64,000 nucleotides of DNA from Swaminathania salitolerans. GTDB taxonomy: Bacteria; Pseudomonadota; Alphaproteobacteria; Acetobacterales; Acetobacteraceae. The notes beneath the pieces were generated by a model. It was not told the origin of the DNA, did no database searches, and saw only the letters and a list, made by a program, of their open reading frames with translations. How positions within the stretch are numbered: position 1 is the first letter of the stretch; each line of letters opens with the position of its first letter. Location: the NCBI RefSeq assembly GCF_025994315.1, contig NZ_BAQE01000012.1. One strand, written 5' to 3'. Made by a program: the position numbers and the translations under genes. This document shows positions 41,026 to 50,284 of the stretch, one piece after another.

Positions 41026-44000
41026 CTAGGATTCCGAGGACAAGGAGGGTGCGGCGGGTACGATGCGCCCTGGACGGTGCGGGAAGACGCGATGCCAGAG
41101 CCTCGTTCCGAAACGGCCGACCGCATCCATATAGAGATAGACGACGGGCGTCGTGTAAAGGGTCAGCAGCTGGCTGATCAGCATGCCGCCGACGATGGCG
41201 ACGCCGAGAGGACGGCGCATCTCCGCGCCGTATCCGTGTCCGGTCATGAGAGGCACGGCACCGAGCGCCGCGGCAAGGGTGGTCATCAGAATCGGACGGA
41301 ACCGCGTCAGACACGCCTCGTAGATCGCCTCACGCGGGGTGTGGCCGAGCTCCTTTTCGGCATAGAGCGCGAAATCGATCATAAGGATCGCATTCTTCTT
41401 CACGATGCCGGTGAGCAGGATCATGCCGATCATCGCGATGAGGCTGAACGACTCCCCTCCGATCCAGAGTCCCAGGATCGCGCCGATCCCGGCAGAGGGC
41501 AGGGTCGAGAGGATCGTAAAGGGATGGATCAGGCTCTCATAGAGAATGCCGAGCACGATATACATGGCGAACAGGGCCGCGACGAATGCCAGAAGCTCGT
41601 TGATCAGCATCTCCTTCGTCTCTCCCGCCAGGCCGGAGAGCGAGCCCGATAGCCCCGGAGGCGCGCCCATGTCCTTCAGGGTCTGCTCGATCAGCTTGCG
41701 CGCATCCTCGAAGGTTTTCCCGTCCGCGACGTCGAAGCTGATCGCCGTTGCGGTCATGCCGTCTTCATGCTCGATCTCCATGGCGGTCGGCTCCATGACG
41801 AGACTGGCCACGTTGATCAGGGGAATCATCGTCTCGACCGAGGAGGCGACGGCGGAACCGTTGGAATTGCCGCCGGTGATCTGGTTTGCGATCGCATTGC
41901 GCAAGGAGGCCTGGCTGAGCTGTGTTGCCGTGGAGGCCGTGGCATTGCCGCTCGCCCGGACCCGGATCTGGTTCGAGCGTACGGCGCCTGCCGGTGTGCC
42001 GGATGCGGTGGAGATCCAGGTACTGCGCAGCATTTCGGGCGATTTGCGATAATCCCGGGCGACTTCGAGCACGACGGAATGGGTGGTGATCTCGGTATGG
42101 ATGCGGGAGGCGACGGTCTGGCCGTAGGCGTCGTAGAGCACGTTGCCCACGAGCTGCGGCGTGACCAGATAGCGTGCCTCGGTATCGCGTTGCAATCTGA
42201 CATGGACCGAGGCGCCGTGCCCCTCGATATTGGTCATGACCGAGGTCATCATCGGATCCTTGCGCAGTCTTGCGACGAGGCGCGGTATCCAGATCCTGAG
42301 TTCCTGGGGGTCCTGATCGCGCAGGACATAGCGATAGGTGCCGTTCTGGCGCTGGCCGCCGCCGCTATTGGGATCGCCGGCCGAGAAGAAAGCCGTCTGC
42401 AAACCCGGCATCGCGCCGAGTTTCCTGCGGATGCTCTCGACGATCTGTTTGTCGGTGCGGGTACGGGTGCGCTTGTCCGAGAGCCGGGCGAAGAGCTGGC
42501 CGTTGCTGTTGCTGTTGTTCCAGCTCGTGAGAGACAGCACGTCCGGATCCTGCTTCATCACGGCGCCCACGAAATGGATCCTTCTGGTGATTTCCGAGAA
42601 GGACATCGTGTCGTCGCCACTCACCGATCCGCCGATCAGGGAGATGTCCTGGGCCGGGATTCCGGTTTTCGGCATGAGGACGATCGAGGCGATCAGGACG
42701 ACGAAACTCAGGGGGAGCGTCAGGAAGGTCAGGACATGATGACGCAGGGCGAAACGCAGGCTGCGACCGTAAAGGGCGATGACGGTTTCGAGCAGGATGT
42801 CGATCCCGCGGACAAGGCGGTCGCGCAGACCGCGCCCGGTCGGCGTCTCGTGCTCCACGTCCAGCCAGTAGGCACACATCATCGGCGTGAGCGTCAGGGA
42901 CAGGACGAGCGAGATGAGCAGCGCCGAGACGATGGTCATCGCGAATTCATAGAAGATCGCGCCGACCTGACCGGGGATGAACAGAAGGGGAATGAACACG
43001 GCAACGAGAGAGGCCGTGATCGACAGCACGGTGAACCCGATCTCTGCGGAGCCGCGCAGGCTGGCGCTCATGCGGTCCATGCCCGCTTCCATATGGCGCG
43101 CGATGTTCTCGAGCACGACGATCGCGTCGTCGACGACGAAGCCCACGGCGATGGTGAGGGCCATGAGCGACATGATGTCGAGTGTGAAATTCTGCCATTT
43201 CATCACGGCGATCGTACCGATGAGCGCGATCGGCACCGTCACCGCCGGGATGATGGTCGAGCGCAGACGCCGCAGGAAGACGAGAATCACGACGATCACG
43301 AGGATGATCGAGACGGCAAGGGTGAGCTGGGTATCGTCCAGCGAGGCGCGGATGCTCGAAGACAGGTCGATCGCGGTATCCATCTCCACCCCGGGAGGCA
43401 GGACCGACCGCAATACCGCCATGCGTTCGCGCACCGCATCCACGATCCGGACGGTATTGGCCTTGGGCTGCCCGCGAACGATCAGGGTAATCGCGGGTTT
43501 GTTGTTGAAATAACCCGCCTGGTACAGATCCTGAACGCTGTCCGTCACCTCGGCCACGGAAGAGAGACGGATCGGGTTGATGTTGTTGCGGTATCCGATG
43601 ATCAGGTCGCGATACTGAGCGGCATCCTTCGCCTGGTCGTTCGTCTCCAGCATCAGGCGCTGTCCGCCGGAATCGAGAAAACCTTTCGGCGTGTTCGCGT
43701 TTGCCGAGGCAAGAGCCTGACGTACGTCCTCGAAACCGATCCCCCATTTGTAGAGGGCATAGGGATTGACATCGACTCTCACGGCCGGGGCCGACGAGCC
43801 GACAGCCTGTACATGGCCCACGCCCTTGATCTGCGCCAGCAGGGGCTTGACCCTGATCTGGGCCAGATCGAAGAGTTTGGGCAGGGTCATGACGTCGGAT
43901 GTCAGGGAGAGAAGATAGACCGGCTGGGCGGTCGGATCCTGCTTGTAGGCAAAGGGATCGCGATCGAGCGTGCCTTTGGGCAGATCGGCGCGTGCCGCGC

Positions 44001-44337
44001 GCAAGGCGGCCTGCACGTCCCGGAGCGCCCCGTCTATGTTGCGCGACTGTACGAAATCGAGGCGGATATAGGCAAAGCTGTTATCGCTTTCCGACTCGAT
44101 CCGTTTGACCCCCGAGATCTGGCCCAGATACCGCTCGAGCGGCGTCGTCACGGAGCTGACCATCTGCTCCGGACTCGCTCCGGGCTGCTCGACCTCGACA
44201 TTGATGGTGGAGGACCCGATATCCGGCAGGCTCGCCACGGGCATGAGCGGATAGCAGATGGCGCCCGCAGCGAGCAGCGAGACGGCAAGCAGAATCGTCG
44301 CCACGGGTCGCAGAATGAAGAGACGGCAGAAATTCAT
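41026..44337 (-). CDS. RND efflux transporter permease
   Basis: 1103 residues of the HAE1/AcrB-like RND family (usual about 1030-1050). An N-terminal transmembrane helix (RLFILRPVATILLAVSLL) is followed by porter loops (DIGSSTINVEVEQPGASPEQ), a membrane bundle with the proton-relay region LTIAVGFVVDDAIVVLENI, a second porter half, and a C-terminal bundle ending FPHRPGRIVPAAPSL. The PDIGSSTINVEVEQPGASPE pattern is closer to MdtB/MdtC than AcrB. No membrane-fusion or outer-membrane partner gene lies beside it. It is followed directly by the S9 peptidase gene. The substrate range is unknown. Confidence 0.92.
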   Translation of the reverse strand: MNFCRLFILRPVATILLAVSLLAAGAICYPLMPVASLPDIGSSTINVEVEQPGASPEQMVSSVTTPLERYLGQISGVKRIESESDNSFAYIRLDFVQSRNIDGALRDVQAALRAARADLPKGTLDRDPFAYKQDPTAQPVYLLSLTSDVMTLPKLFDLAQIRVKPLLAQIKGVGHVQAVGSSAPAVRVDVNPYALYKWGIGFEDVRQALASANANTPKGFLDSGGQRLMLETNDQAKDAAQYRDLIIGYRNNINPIRLSSVAEVTDSVQDLYQAGYFNNKPAITLIVRGQPKANTVRIVDAVRERMAVLRSVLPPGVEMDTAIDLSSSIRASLDDTQLTLAVSIILVIVVILVFLRRLRSTIIPAVTVPIALIGTIAVMKWQNFTLDIMSLMALTIAVGFVVDDAIVVLENIARHMEAGMDRMSASLRGSAEIGFTVLSITASLVAVFIPLLFIPGQVGAIFYEFAMTIVSALLISLVLSLTLTPMMCAYWLDVEHETPTGRGLRDRLVRGIDILLETVIALYGRSLRFALRHHVLTFLTLPLSFVVLIASIVLMPKTGIPAQDISLIGGSVSGDDTMSFSEITRRIHFVGAVMKQDPDVLSLTSWNNSNSNGQLFARLSDKRTRTRTDKQIVESIRRKLGAMPGLQTAFFSAGDPNSGGGQRQNGTYRYVLRDQDPQELRIWIPRLVARLRKDPMMTSVMTNIEGHGASVHVRLQRDTEARYLVTPQLVGNVLYDAYGQTVASRIHTEITTHSVVLEVARDYRKSPEMLRSTWISTASGTPAGAVRSNQIRVRASGNATASTATQLSQASLRNAIANQITGGNSNGSAVASSVETMIPLINVASLVMEPTAMEIEHEDGMTATAISFDVADGKTFEDARKLIEQTLKDMGAPPGLSGSLSGLAGETKEMLINELLAFVAALFAMYIVLGILYESLIHPFTILSTLPSAGIGAILGLWIGGESFSLIAMIGMILLTGIVKKNAILMIDFALYAEKELGHTPREAIYEACLTRFRPILMTTLAAALGAVPLMTGHGYGAEMRRPLGVAIVGGMLISQLLTLYTTPVVYLYMDAVGRFGTRLWHRVFPHRPGRIVPAAPSLSSES

Positions 44338-44385
44338 TACGTCTCCATAGCAAAAAAACGCCTCTGGATATTGTCGATCTTCTGC

Positions 44386-45351
44386 TCAGCCTGTGATCTT
44401 TTCGCGATCATGCGGCACGGGCGCCCCTGCGAGCCGCTCCGCCGTCTCTTCGCATCCCGGGGATGAGGGGGCCTCCGGCGCGATCCGGTCCGGTTTGCGC
44501 GCGCGGGTGGAGGCCCGGGGCGGTATGGCGAGGCGGGGCATCGAACCCGGGCACCCGCTGGGCTGATTCAGATAATAGAGCTCTGCGAGCCGTATCGGGA
44601 GGAGGTCCATCAGCCGGGAGCCGAAGACGAGCCATCCGGGAAAGACGATCCGTCGTTTCCGGCGGGCGAGCCCGTGCATGATATGGCGGGTGGCCGTTGC
44701 GGTGCTGACGAGGCCGGGCATCGGGAACCGGTTGTTCTCGATCATCGGCGTCGCGACGAAGCTGCAACAGACGCTCGAGAGCAGGATCCCGGCGCGGCGG
44801 CTATAGGCGCCGCTTGCCACGAGAAACCGGTCCAGAGCCGCTTTCGACGCCGAATAGGACGGCGTTCCCGGATAGGAGACGAGCCCTGCAACCGAGGCGA
44901 TCGCGCAGATCTGGCCGCGCTGACCCCGGAGCGTGCCGCCCCTGCGACGCGGTTGCGCCTTCATGCGTTCCATCATCGGAAGAATGGCATTGAGCGCCCC
45001 GTCGAGATTGACCGCCATCATGTAACGGATCTGGTCGGGCGTTTCGAAGGCCGCATCCTCCGTCCCTGCCGGTTGCATGCCGCCGGTCACGCCGGCACAG
45101 ACCAGCAACAGATCGACCGACCGCCCGGAGGCGCTGCGGCACCATTCCGCCATGCCGTCCCGGTCGGTCACATCGAGGCAGCAGCACCGGACATCCGCGC
45201 CTCTCGACTCGCAGTCCTGCCCCGTCCGGGACAGGGCCCCGGCATCGCGATCGAGGAGATGAAGCATGCGCCCGGGGGCGGCGAGCGAAAGCGCCAGAGC
45301 GCGACCGATGCCCGAGGCAGCACCGGTGATGAAGACGATCCTGTAATCCAT
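44386..45351 (-). CDS. SDR-family dehydrogenase
   Basis: 321 residues. The Rossmann motif TGAASGIG lies at 9-16, the NNAG-equivalent is CAGVTGG, the catalytic triad region is CAIASVAGLVSYPG and SYSASKAALDRF. The C-terminal part, past about residue 235, is a basic/proline-rich tail that is less typical. The start at 45351 (MDYRIVFITG) gives the normal SDR N terminus and sits 10 bases after the upstream ATPase gene stop on the same strand, so it may be co-transcribed with it; the next frame upstream is inside that ATPase. The substrate is unknown. Confidence 0.85.
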   Translation of the reverse strand: MDYRIVFITGAASGIGRALALSLAAPGRMLHLLDRDAGALSRTGQDCESRGADVRCCCLDVTDRDGMAEWCRSASGRSVDLLLVCAGVTGGMQPAGTEDAAFETPDQIRYMMAVNLDGALNAILPMMERMKAQPRRRGGTLRGQRGQICAIASVAGLVSYPGTPSYSASKAALDRFLVASGAYSRRAGILLSSVCCSFVATPMIENNRFPMPGLVSTATATRHIMHGLARRKRRIVFPGWLVFGSRLMDLLPIRLAELYYLNQPSGCPGSMPRLAIPPRASTRARKPDRIAPEAPSSPGCEETAERLAGAPVPHDREKITG

Positions 45352-45361
45352 GAGAGGAATG

Positions 45362-48300
45362 TTACACGGTGTGTCTGGTCGCGCCAGACCGTACGGAGAG
45401 ACTCTCCGGCTCCGCCAGATGGGCATGATGGGTCAGGAACAGGATCTGCGTGGTGCGCGAGAGATCCGTCAGGATATCCATTCCTGCCCGGGCGCGGGCT
45501 TCGTCGAAGGTGATGAACAGATCGTCGGCAAGGAATGGAAGGACGATCCCGCGCGCCTGTGCCTGCTCGACGGCGGATAGTCTCAGGGCGAGGAAGAGCT
45601 GGTCGCGCGTGCCCTCGCTCATCTGGCCGGGTCGAACGAAGCCCTGCTCCCCGGCGCGGATCCCCACCAGTTCGGGCGTTCCGCTGTCGAGAACGGTCAG
45701 GCCCTGATACCGGCCCAGGGTCAGCCGGCCGAACAGATGCGACGCGCCCTGCAGGAGCGGATTGGTATGTTCCGGACGCTGCCGTGTCGCGACCCGGTGA
45801 AGGAGGAGCGACTGTATGCGCGCGCTTGCCCAGCGTTCGGCCTCGATCGCCATTTCGGCGCGGCAGGTTTCCATCTCCAGAGCGGCATCCCGTGCCAAAT
45901 CCTCCCCCTCGATATGGCGACGCTGCTCGTCGATCTCTCCTTGTCGTCGCACGGCTTTTTCGCGCTCCTGCCGCTTTGCGTCCCTGCGTGTTTCATGCTC
46001 GGCGATCAGGGCGGGCAGGATATCGGGGTCGGTTTCGGAGGCGGCCTGTCTGAGCGTTTCGAGCGCGAGACCGTCGCCGCTCCGGCAGATGGCCGATCTG
46101 AGGCGGTCCATCTCCTCCAGGCGGGCATGACAGACGGAGCTTCGGGCGAAGACGGCGCGCAAGGACTCCATGTCCTGCGTGCCCGAACGCGAGAACCAGT
46201 CCGCAAGCTGCGCCTCGCAGGCGGTCAGACTGCGCTGATGCGTTCCGATCTCGGCATTCGCCTCCGCGATTCCCCGGTCCAGTTTCGCAGCGTGGTCGGC
46301 GTCTATCGTGGCTGTCTCCAGTGCCAGGACGCATTCGGCCATCCTGTCCGCCAGAGCGCGTTCGGACAGCGCGTCCTGCGGGGCCAGCCGCGTGAGAAAC
46401 GCGCGGAATGAGTCTTCGAGATCCCGAAGAGCCTCATCTTCCCGGGCGAGACGCTCCCGGTGACGGAGCAGGGTCTCGGTGTCGCGTCGCCGCGTCTCCA
46501 TGAGGGCAAGTGTGGCGCTGTCGCAGCGCGTCAGATCCGGACGCAACCGGAGAACGTTGCTCCAGGCGGCGTCGAGCCGGTCTTCGGCATGAGACAGTGC
46601 CTCTTCCTCACGATCCAGCGCGTCCAGCCTCTTGCGATGCTGTTCGGCGTCCTGCTGGCGCGTGCGGATGCGGGTTTCGTTCTGCTCCCATCCCTCGAGC
46701 ACGGTCGAGGCATGAGCGATGGCGTCGCCGAGGCTGCTCCATGCGCGACCGGCTCTCTCCTGCCGGTCCGTCGGGTCTTCCGGGCAGGCCGTTGCGTCGG
46801 ATGCGCTGCCGGGCGGGACCCCGGCCTCTTCCGGCCCGGGACTGCCGTCGCGCCCGGGAAGGGCAGGACCCGGAAAGGCGGGAAAGGGGGGGACGAGCTG
46901 GCGCAGCGCCTCGAGATGGCGGTCGCGATGGCACTGGATGCTTGCCCGCTCGGCCGTCAGGGTCGCCTGGGCAGAGAATGCAGCGCAGGCGCGCGCGCGC
47001 CGGGCGAGCCAGCCCGGCAGATGCTCCGGATCGAGAGCCGGCAGTCCGGATGCGGCCAGTTCCCGTGACCAGAGCGCGGCTTCGTTCTTCCGGGCCTCCC
47101 GGGAGGAGGCCAGAGCGTTTTCGGACTGACGGCGGTCCAGCGCATTGCGTTCGAGCGCCTGTTCGAGTGCCGCCAGTCGTGCCGTCTTTTCCGCCGCAGC
47201 GAAGCGGCGATCGGCGAGCGCGTCGCTTCGGGCGCGTGCGCTTTCATAGGCTGCGATATCGTCCGGCCCGGGTCGGGTCGGTTGCGCGATCAGGGCCGAG
47301 AACAGGGCGTTTCTCTCGCGTCTGACCGTCTCGAGCGTCGCAGCCGAGACGATCTCCTCACGTTCGAGCTGCCTCAGCTCGAGTTCGAGCGTTTCGCGCA
47401 CCCGATCCTGTTCCCGGAGCGCCTCCAGAGCGTTGCGCTCTGCCTCGATACGGCTCCGCCACAGATCGCGGGCCTGTGTCAGCCGCGTTTCATCCGGGAT
47501 CGCCATGGCGTCGAGGGCGGCGACACTGCCTTGCCAGGGCGCGAGATCGCGCATCGCCTGCGCGCATTCGGCCCTGTTTCCGGCCAGGGACCGGTCTAGG
47601 CGCTCGAGGGCGCGATCCGGATCTTCACCCCGTTCCGCCTGACGGAGCGCAATGCGCAGGGCATCGACCGGATAGGCGGGAAGTGCGTCGAGCCTGAGCA
47701 TCGTCTCGTCGAGCGCGTGTTGCGCGAGGCTGCGTGCGGCCTGCCATTCGGTGCGTCGGCGGGCGAGCCGCTCCGTCTCGTCGCAGAGGGGACGCATGAT
47801 CCCGATGAGGGCGAGATCGGGCAAGGCGTCACGTATCGCTTCGGGCGTTCCTTCGAGGCCTTGCGCCTTCAGATCGCTCTCGAGCGCCCTCATGGCGGCC
47901 TGGTCTTCGGAAAGCGCCTGCTCCCGGGCGGCACGCGCAGCGAATGCGGCGCGAAAATCCCCGATCGTGGTTTTATGGGCAAGAATCGCGGTATCGGGTT
48001 TGCACGCCGCCCTCAGGGGCAGGAGGCCTTCGCGCTTGCGCACGGCATCGTCGCGCTCCGCGCGAAGATCGGCCCATTCCTTCAGAAGCGCATGGAAGCG
48101 GGAGGTTTCCTCAACCGAGAAGAGGGCGGGGGTGTACGCCGCATGTTCGGCTTCGAGCGTCTCGAGCCTGCGCAGATCGGGGAGGATACGTCCGCTGCGC
48201 TGGAGGCGCGTGAGGCTGGCTTCCTCGTCGCGCAAGGCCTGATCGAGCGTCGTCAGGGTCTTTTCGAGTGTGCGGGCTTCACGCGTGAGGGCGACCCAGT

Positions 48301-48919
48301 CCTGCGTATCGCTTGCGGCGCGGGACAGCGTGTCCCTGGCGGTCCGGTAGCGCCTGCCGAGCTCGTGCAGCCGGGTCGCATTGCGTCCCGTGCCTTTCTT
48401 CCAGAGGGCGCTGGCCTGCCGGTCGAGGGAGTCGCGCACGCTGCGCACCGTATCGAGGCCGAACCCGGCAGCAAGAAGCTGCTCCCCGAGATCTCCCTCC
48501 AGCGCCGCCATCGTCTCGCCCCCGTGACGGAGGCGCTGATGGTCGAGACTCCACATTCGCTCGAAACGCTCCCGGTCCACGCCGCCGAGCCAGCGCAGGA
48601 GCAGGTTCTCGTCGCATTCGGTCGTGTCGTCGCCGTTTCGCAGGGTGCGTACGCGTCCCCTGCGGCGGATCATGTCGAGCGTTTCGTCTCCCTGGGCAAG
48701 GCGTGCGCCCACGCGAAGCATGTCGGCATCGAATTGCCAGTCCTGCCCCTTGTGATGGGGAAAACCGAAGAGCAGATCGCTCACGGCCTGCATGAGTGTC
48801 GATTTTCCCGCCTCGTTCGGTCCGTGCAGGATATGCAGATCGCAGGCGGGCTGCCCGAAATCGAGCGTTTTCCCGGCAAACCCGCCGTAACGGATGAGGT
48901 CGAGCCGTGCGATTCTCAT
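45362..48919 (-). CDS. YhaN/SbcC-like AAA ATPase
   Basis: 1185 residues, an SMC/Rad50-like ATPase of the YhaN group. Walker A is GPNEAGKST at 33-41 and the C-terminal Walker B is around LPFLADDLFITFDEARAR. Between them are long charged, leucine-rich segments that should form coiled coils (for example about 150-480 and 560-1000). The ABC signature-like RPGQMSEGTRDQLFLALRLS lies near the end. It overlaps the SbcD-like nuclease gene by ATGA (48916-48919), so together they should act as a DNA-end processing complex. I see no zinc-hook CxxC at the apex, consistent with YhaN rather than SbcC. Confidence 0.88.
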   Translation of the reverse strand: MRIARLDLIRYGGFAGKTLDFGQPACDLHILHGPNEAGKSTLMQAVSDLLFGFPHHKGQDWQFDADMLRVGARLAQGDETLDMIRRRGRVRTLRNGDDTTECDENLLLRWLGGVDRERFERMWSLDHQRLRHGGETMAALEGDLGEQLLAAGFGLDTVRSVRDSLDRQASALWKKGTGRNATRLHELGRRYRTARDTLSRAASDTQDWVALTREARTLEKTLTTLDQALRDEEASLTRLQRSGRILPDLRRLETLEAEHAAYTPALFSVEETSRFHALLKEWADLRAERDDAVRKREGLLPLRAACKPDTAILAHKTTIGDFRAAFAARAAREQALSEDQAAMRALESDLKAQGLEGTPEAIRDALPDLALIGIMRPLCDETERLARRRTEWQAARSLAQHALDETMLRLDALPAYPVDALRIALRQAERGEDPDRALERLDRSLAGNRAECAQAMRDLAPWQGSVAALDAMAIPDETRLTQARDLWRSRIEAERNALEALREQDRVRETLELELRQLEREEIVSAATLETVRRERNALFSALIAQPTRPGPDDIAAYESARARSDALADRRFAAAEKTARLAALEQALERNALDRRQSENALASSREARKNEAALWSRELAASGLPALDPEHLPGWLARRARACAAFSAQATLTAERASIQCHRDRHLEALRQLVPPFPAFPGPALPGRDGSPGPEEAGVPPGSASDATACPEDPTDRQERAGRAWSSLGDAIAHASTVLEGWEQNETRIRTRQQDAEQHRKRLDALDREEEALSHAEDRLDAAWSNVLRLRPDLTRCDSATLALMETRRRDTETLLRHRERLAREDEALRDLEDSFRAFLTRLAPQDALSERALADRMAECVLALETATIDADHAAKLDRGIAEANAEIGTHQRSLTACEAQLADWFSRSGTQDMESLRAVFARSSVCHARLEEMDRLRSAICRSGDGLALETLRQAASETDPDILPALIAEHETRRDAKRQEREKAVRRQGEIDEQRRHIEGEDLARDAALEMETCRAEMAIEAERWASARIQSLLLHRVATRQRPEHTNPLLQGASHLFGRLTLGRYQGLTVLDSGTPELVGIRAGEQGFVRPGQMSEGTRDQLFLALRLSAVEQAQARGIVLPFLADDLFITFDEARARAGMDILTDLSRTTQILFLTHHAHLAEPESLSVRSGATRHTV

Positions 48920-50190
48920 GGCGCGTCACCTTCGGACCCGTCGGAAAGCCGCGCGAGCAATGTTTCGGAAATACGGGGGAGGAGCGTATCCCAGTCCCCC
49001 GACCGGATCAGGGCCAGAAGCGAGCCGGGTACGGGCGTGTCGAGAGGGAGGGTTCCGAGGCAGGCTTCGAGATCGTCCCTGATCTGCGCGCGCAGGGCCG
49101 GATCTTCCGCGGCCTCGCGGAGAAAACCGGCGATTGCATCGTCGTCCCGGCCTGCGGGGGAGAGGGAGGCTGTCCTTTCGGGCGGCCGCGTCTCGATGAC
49201 CAGTTTCTCGAGTTCGACCGTTCCGCCGCTCATCGCCGCCAGATGGAGTATGGCTTCCCGCAGGGCCTGCGGCTGTCGCGCGAGTGTCTGATGCAAGGAG
49301 GTTTCCCCGCACAGGGTCAGGCGCAGGATGAAGAGCCTCTCCGGATCGCGTCCGGCGACGGAACGGAGCAATGCGCCGATACGCTCGTGCAGGGCGGAGT
49401 CCTGTTCGATCCCGGTGCAATCGAGCGTTTCATGCGTCCACCGGACATCGTCGCAAAGGACGGGATCGACCGCGCAGACGGCCCCGTCGCGCACGGTCAC
49501 CAGCACGGCGCCCTTTTCGCCCTGCTCGTGGATGTGCCGACCCTGCAGAACGCCGGGAAAGACGATGTGAGGCGAGGGGCCGGCGATCATGCGTTCATGC
49601 ACATGGCCGAGCGCCCAGTAATCGTAGCCGAGCGCGGCCAGTCCTTCCTGCGTGCAGGGCGCATAGGTTTCGTGCCGTCCGTGTCCCGAGAGGGAGGTGT
49701 GCAGAACGCCGATATTGAAATAGCCGGGGACGGGGGGCGGATAGAACCGGGTCATGTCGTCTGGAACGTGACGGGAGGCGAAACTCTGGCCATGAAGCGC
49801 GACCCCGAGCGTGTCGATACGGAACGTCTCCGGCGCCTGCGACGGAAAACGGGCGACCCCTTCGGGGAGCGGAAGGTCACGCGTCAGGACCGAGACCGCA
49901 TCGTGATTGCCCTGGAGGAGAAAGACACGGATATTGTGGGAGAGCAGACGCCCCAGGGCGCGCGCCATGTAGAGACCCGTGCCGATGGTCTTCCAGGAGC
50001 CGTCATAGAGATCGCCGGCGATGACGACGAAGGCCACGTCTTCGCGCAATGCCGTCTCGACCAGCGTGTCGAGCGCCTTGCGCGAGGCATTGCGAATGCG
50101 GGAAAGTGACAATCCCTCGTGCTGCGCAAGCCCGCGAAGTGGGCTATCGAGATGAAGATCGGCCGCATGCAGAAAGCGAAAGGAGCTCAT
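48916..50190 (-). CDS. SbcD/Mre11-like metallophosphoesterase (YhaM/YhaO type)
   Basis: 424 residues. The calcineurin-like phosphoesterase core has FLHAADLHLDSPLRGLA (Asp11, His13), VIAGDLYDGSW, FLLQGNHDAVSVL and YWALGHVHERM with the metal ligands in order. The C-terminal half (about 250-424) is a helical cap like that of DNA-repair exonucleases. The stop overlaps the start of the YhaN-like ATPase gene (ATGA), so subunits are made in fixed ratio. It is divergent from the antiporter gene at 50285, with 94 bases between them. Confidence 0.92.
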   Translation of the reverse strand: MSSFRFLHAADLHLDSPLRGLAQHEGLSLSRIRNASRKALDTLVETALREDVAFVVIAGDLYDGSWKTIGTGLYMARALGRLLSHNIRVFLLQGNHDAVSVLTRDLPLPEGVARFPSQAPETFRIDTLGVALHGQSFASRHVPDDMTRFYPPPVPGYFNIGVLHTSLSGHGRHETYAPCTQEGLAALGYDYWALGHVHERMIAGPSPHIVFPGVLQGRHIHEQGEKGAVLVTVRDGAVCAVDPVLCDDVRWTHETLDCTGIEQDSALHERIGALLRSVAGRDPERLFILRLTLCGETSLHQTLARQPQALREAILHLAAMSGGTVELEKLVIETRPPERTASLSPAGRDDDAIAGFLREAAEDPALRAQIRDDLEACLGTLPLDTPVPGSLLALIRSGDWDTLLPRISETLLARLSDGSEGDAP

Positions 50191-50284
50191 CAGCGTCTTG
50201 TAGCAGAGTTTTCCGGCCCTGCGTCAGGCGCCTTGTCCGACCCATGACGAGATTACCAGAAGAGATCTGCCGGGCTCGGCGATC

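Noticed and set aside
41767..44466. 899-codon open frame on the plus strand opposite the RND pump
   Set aside because: It is a composition-driven shadow rich in His, Asp, Arg and Gly, with no recognisable domain or signal, fully antisense to a well-conserved transporter.
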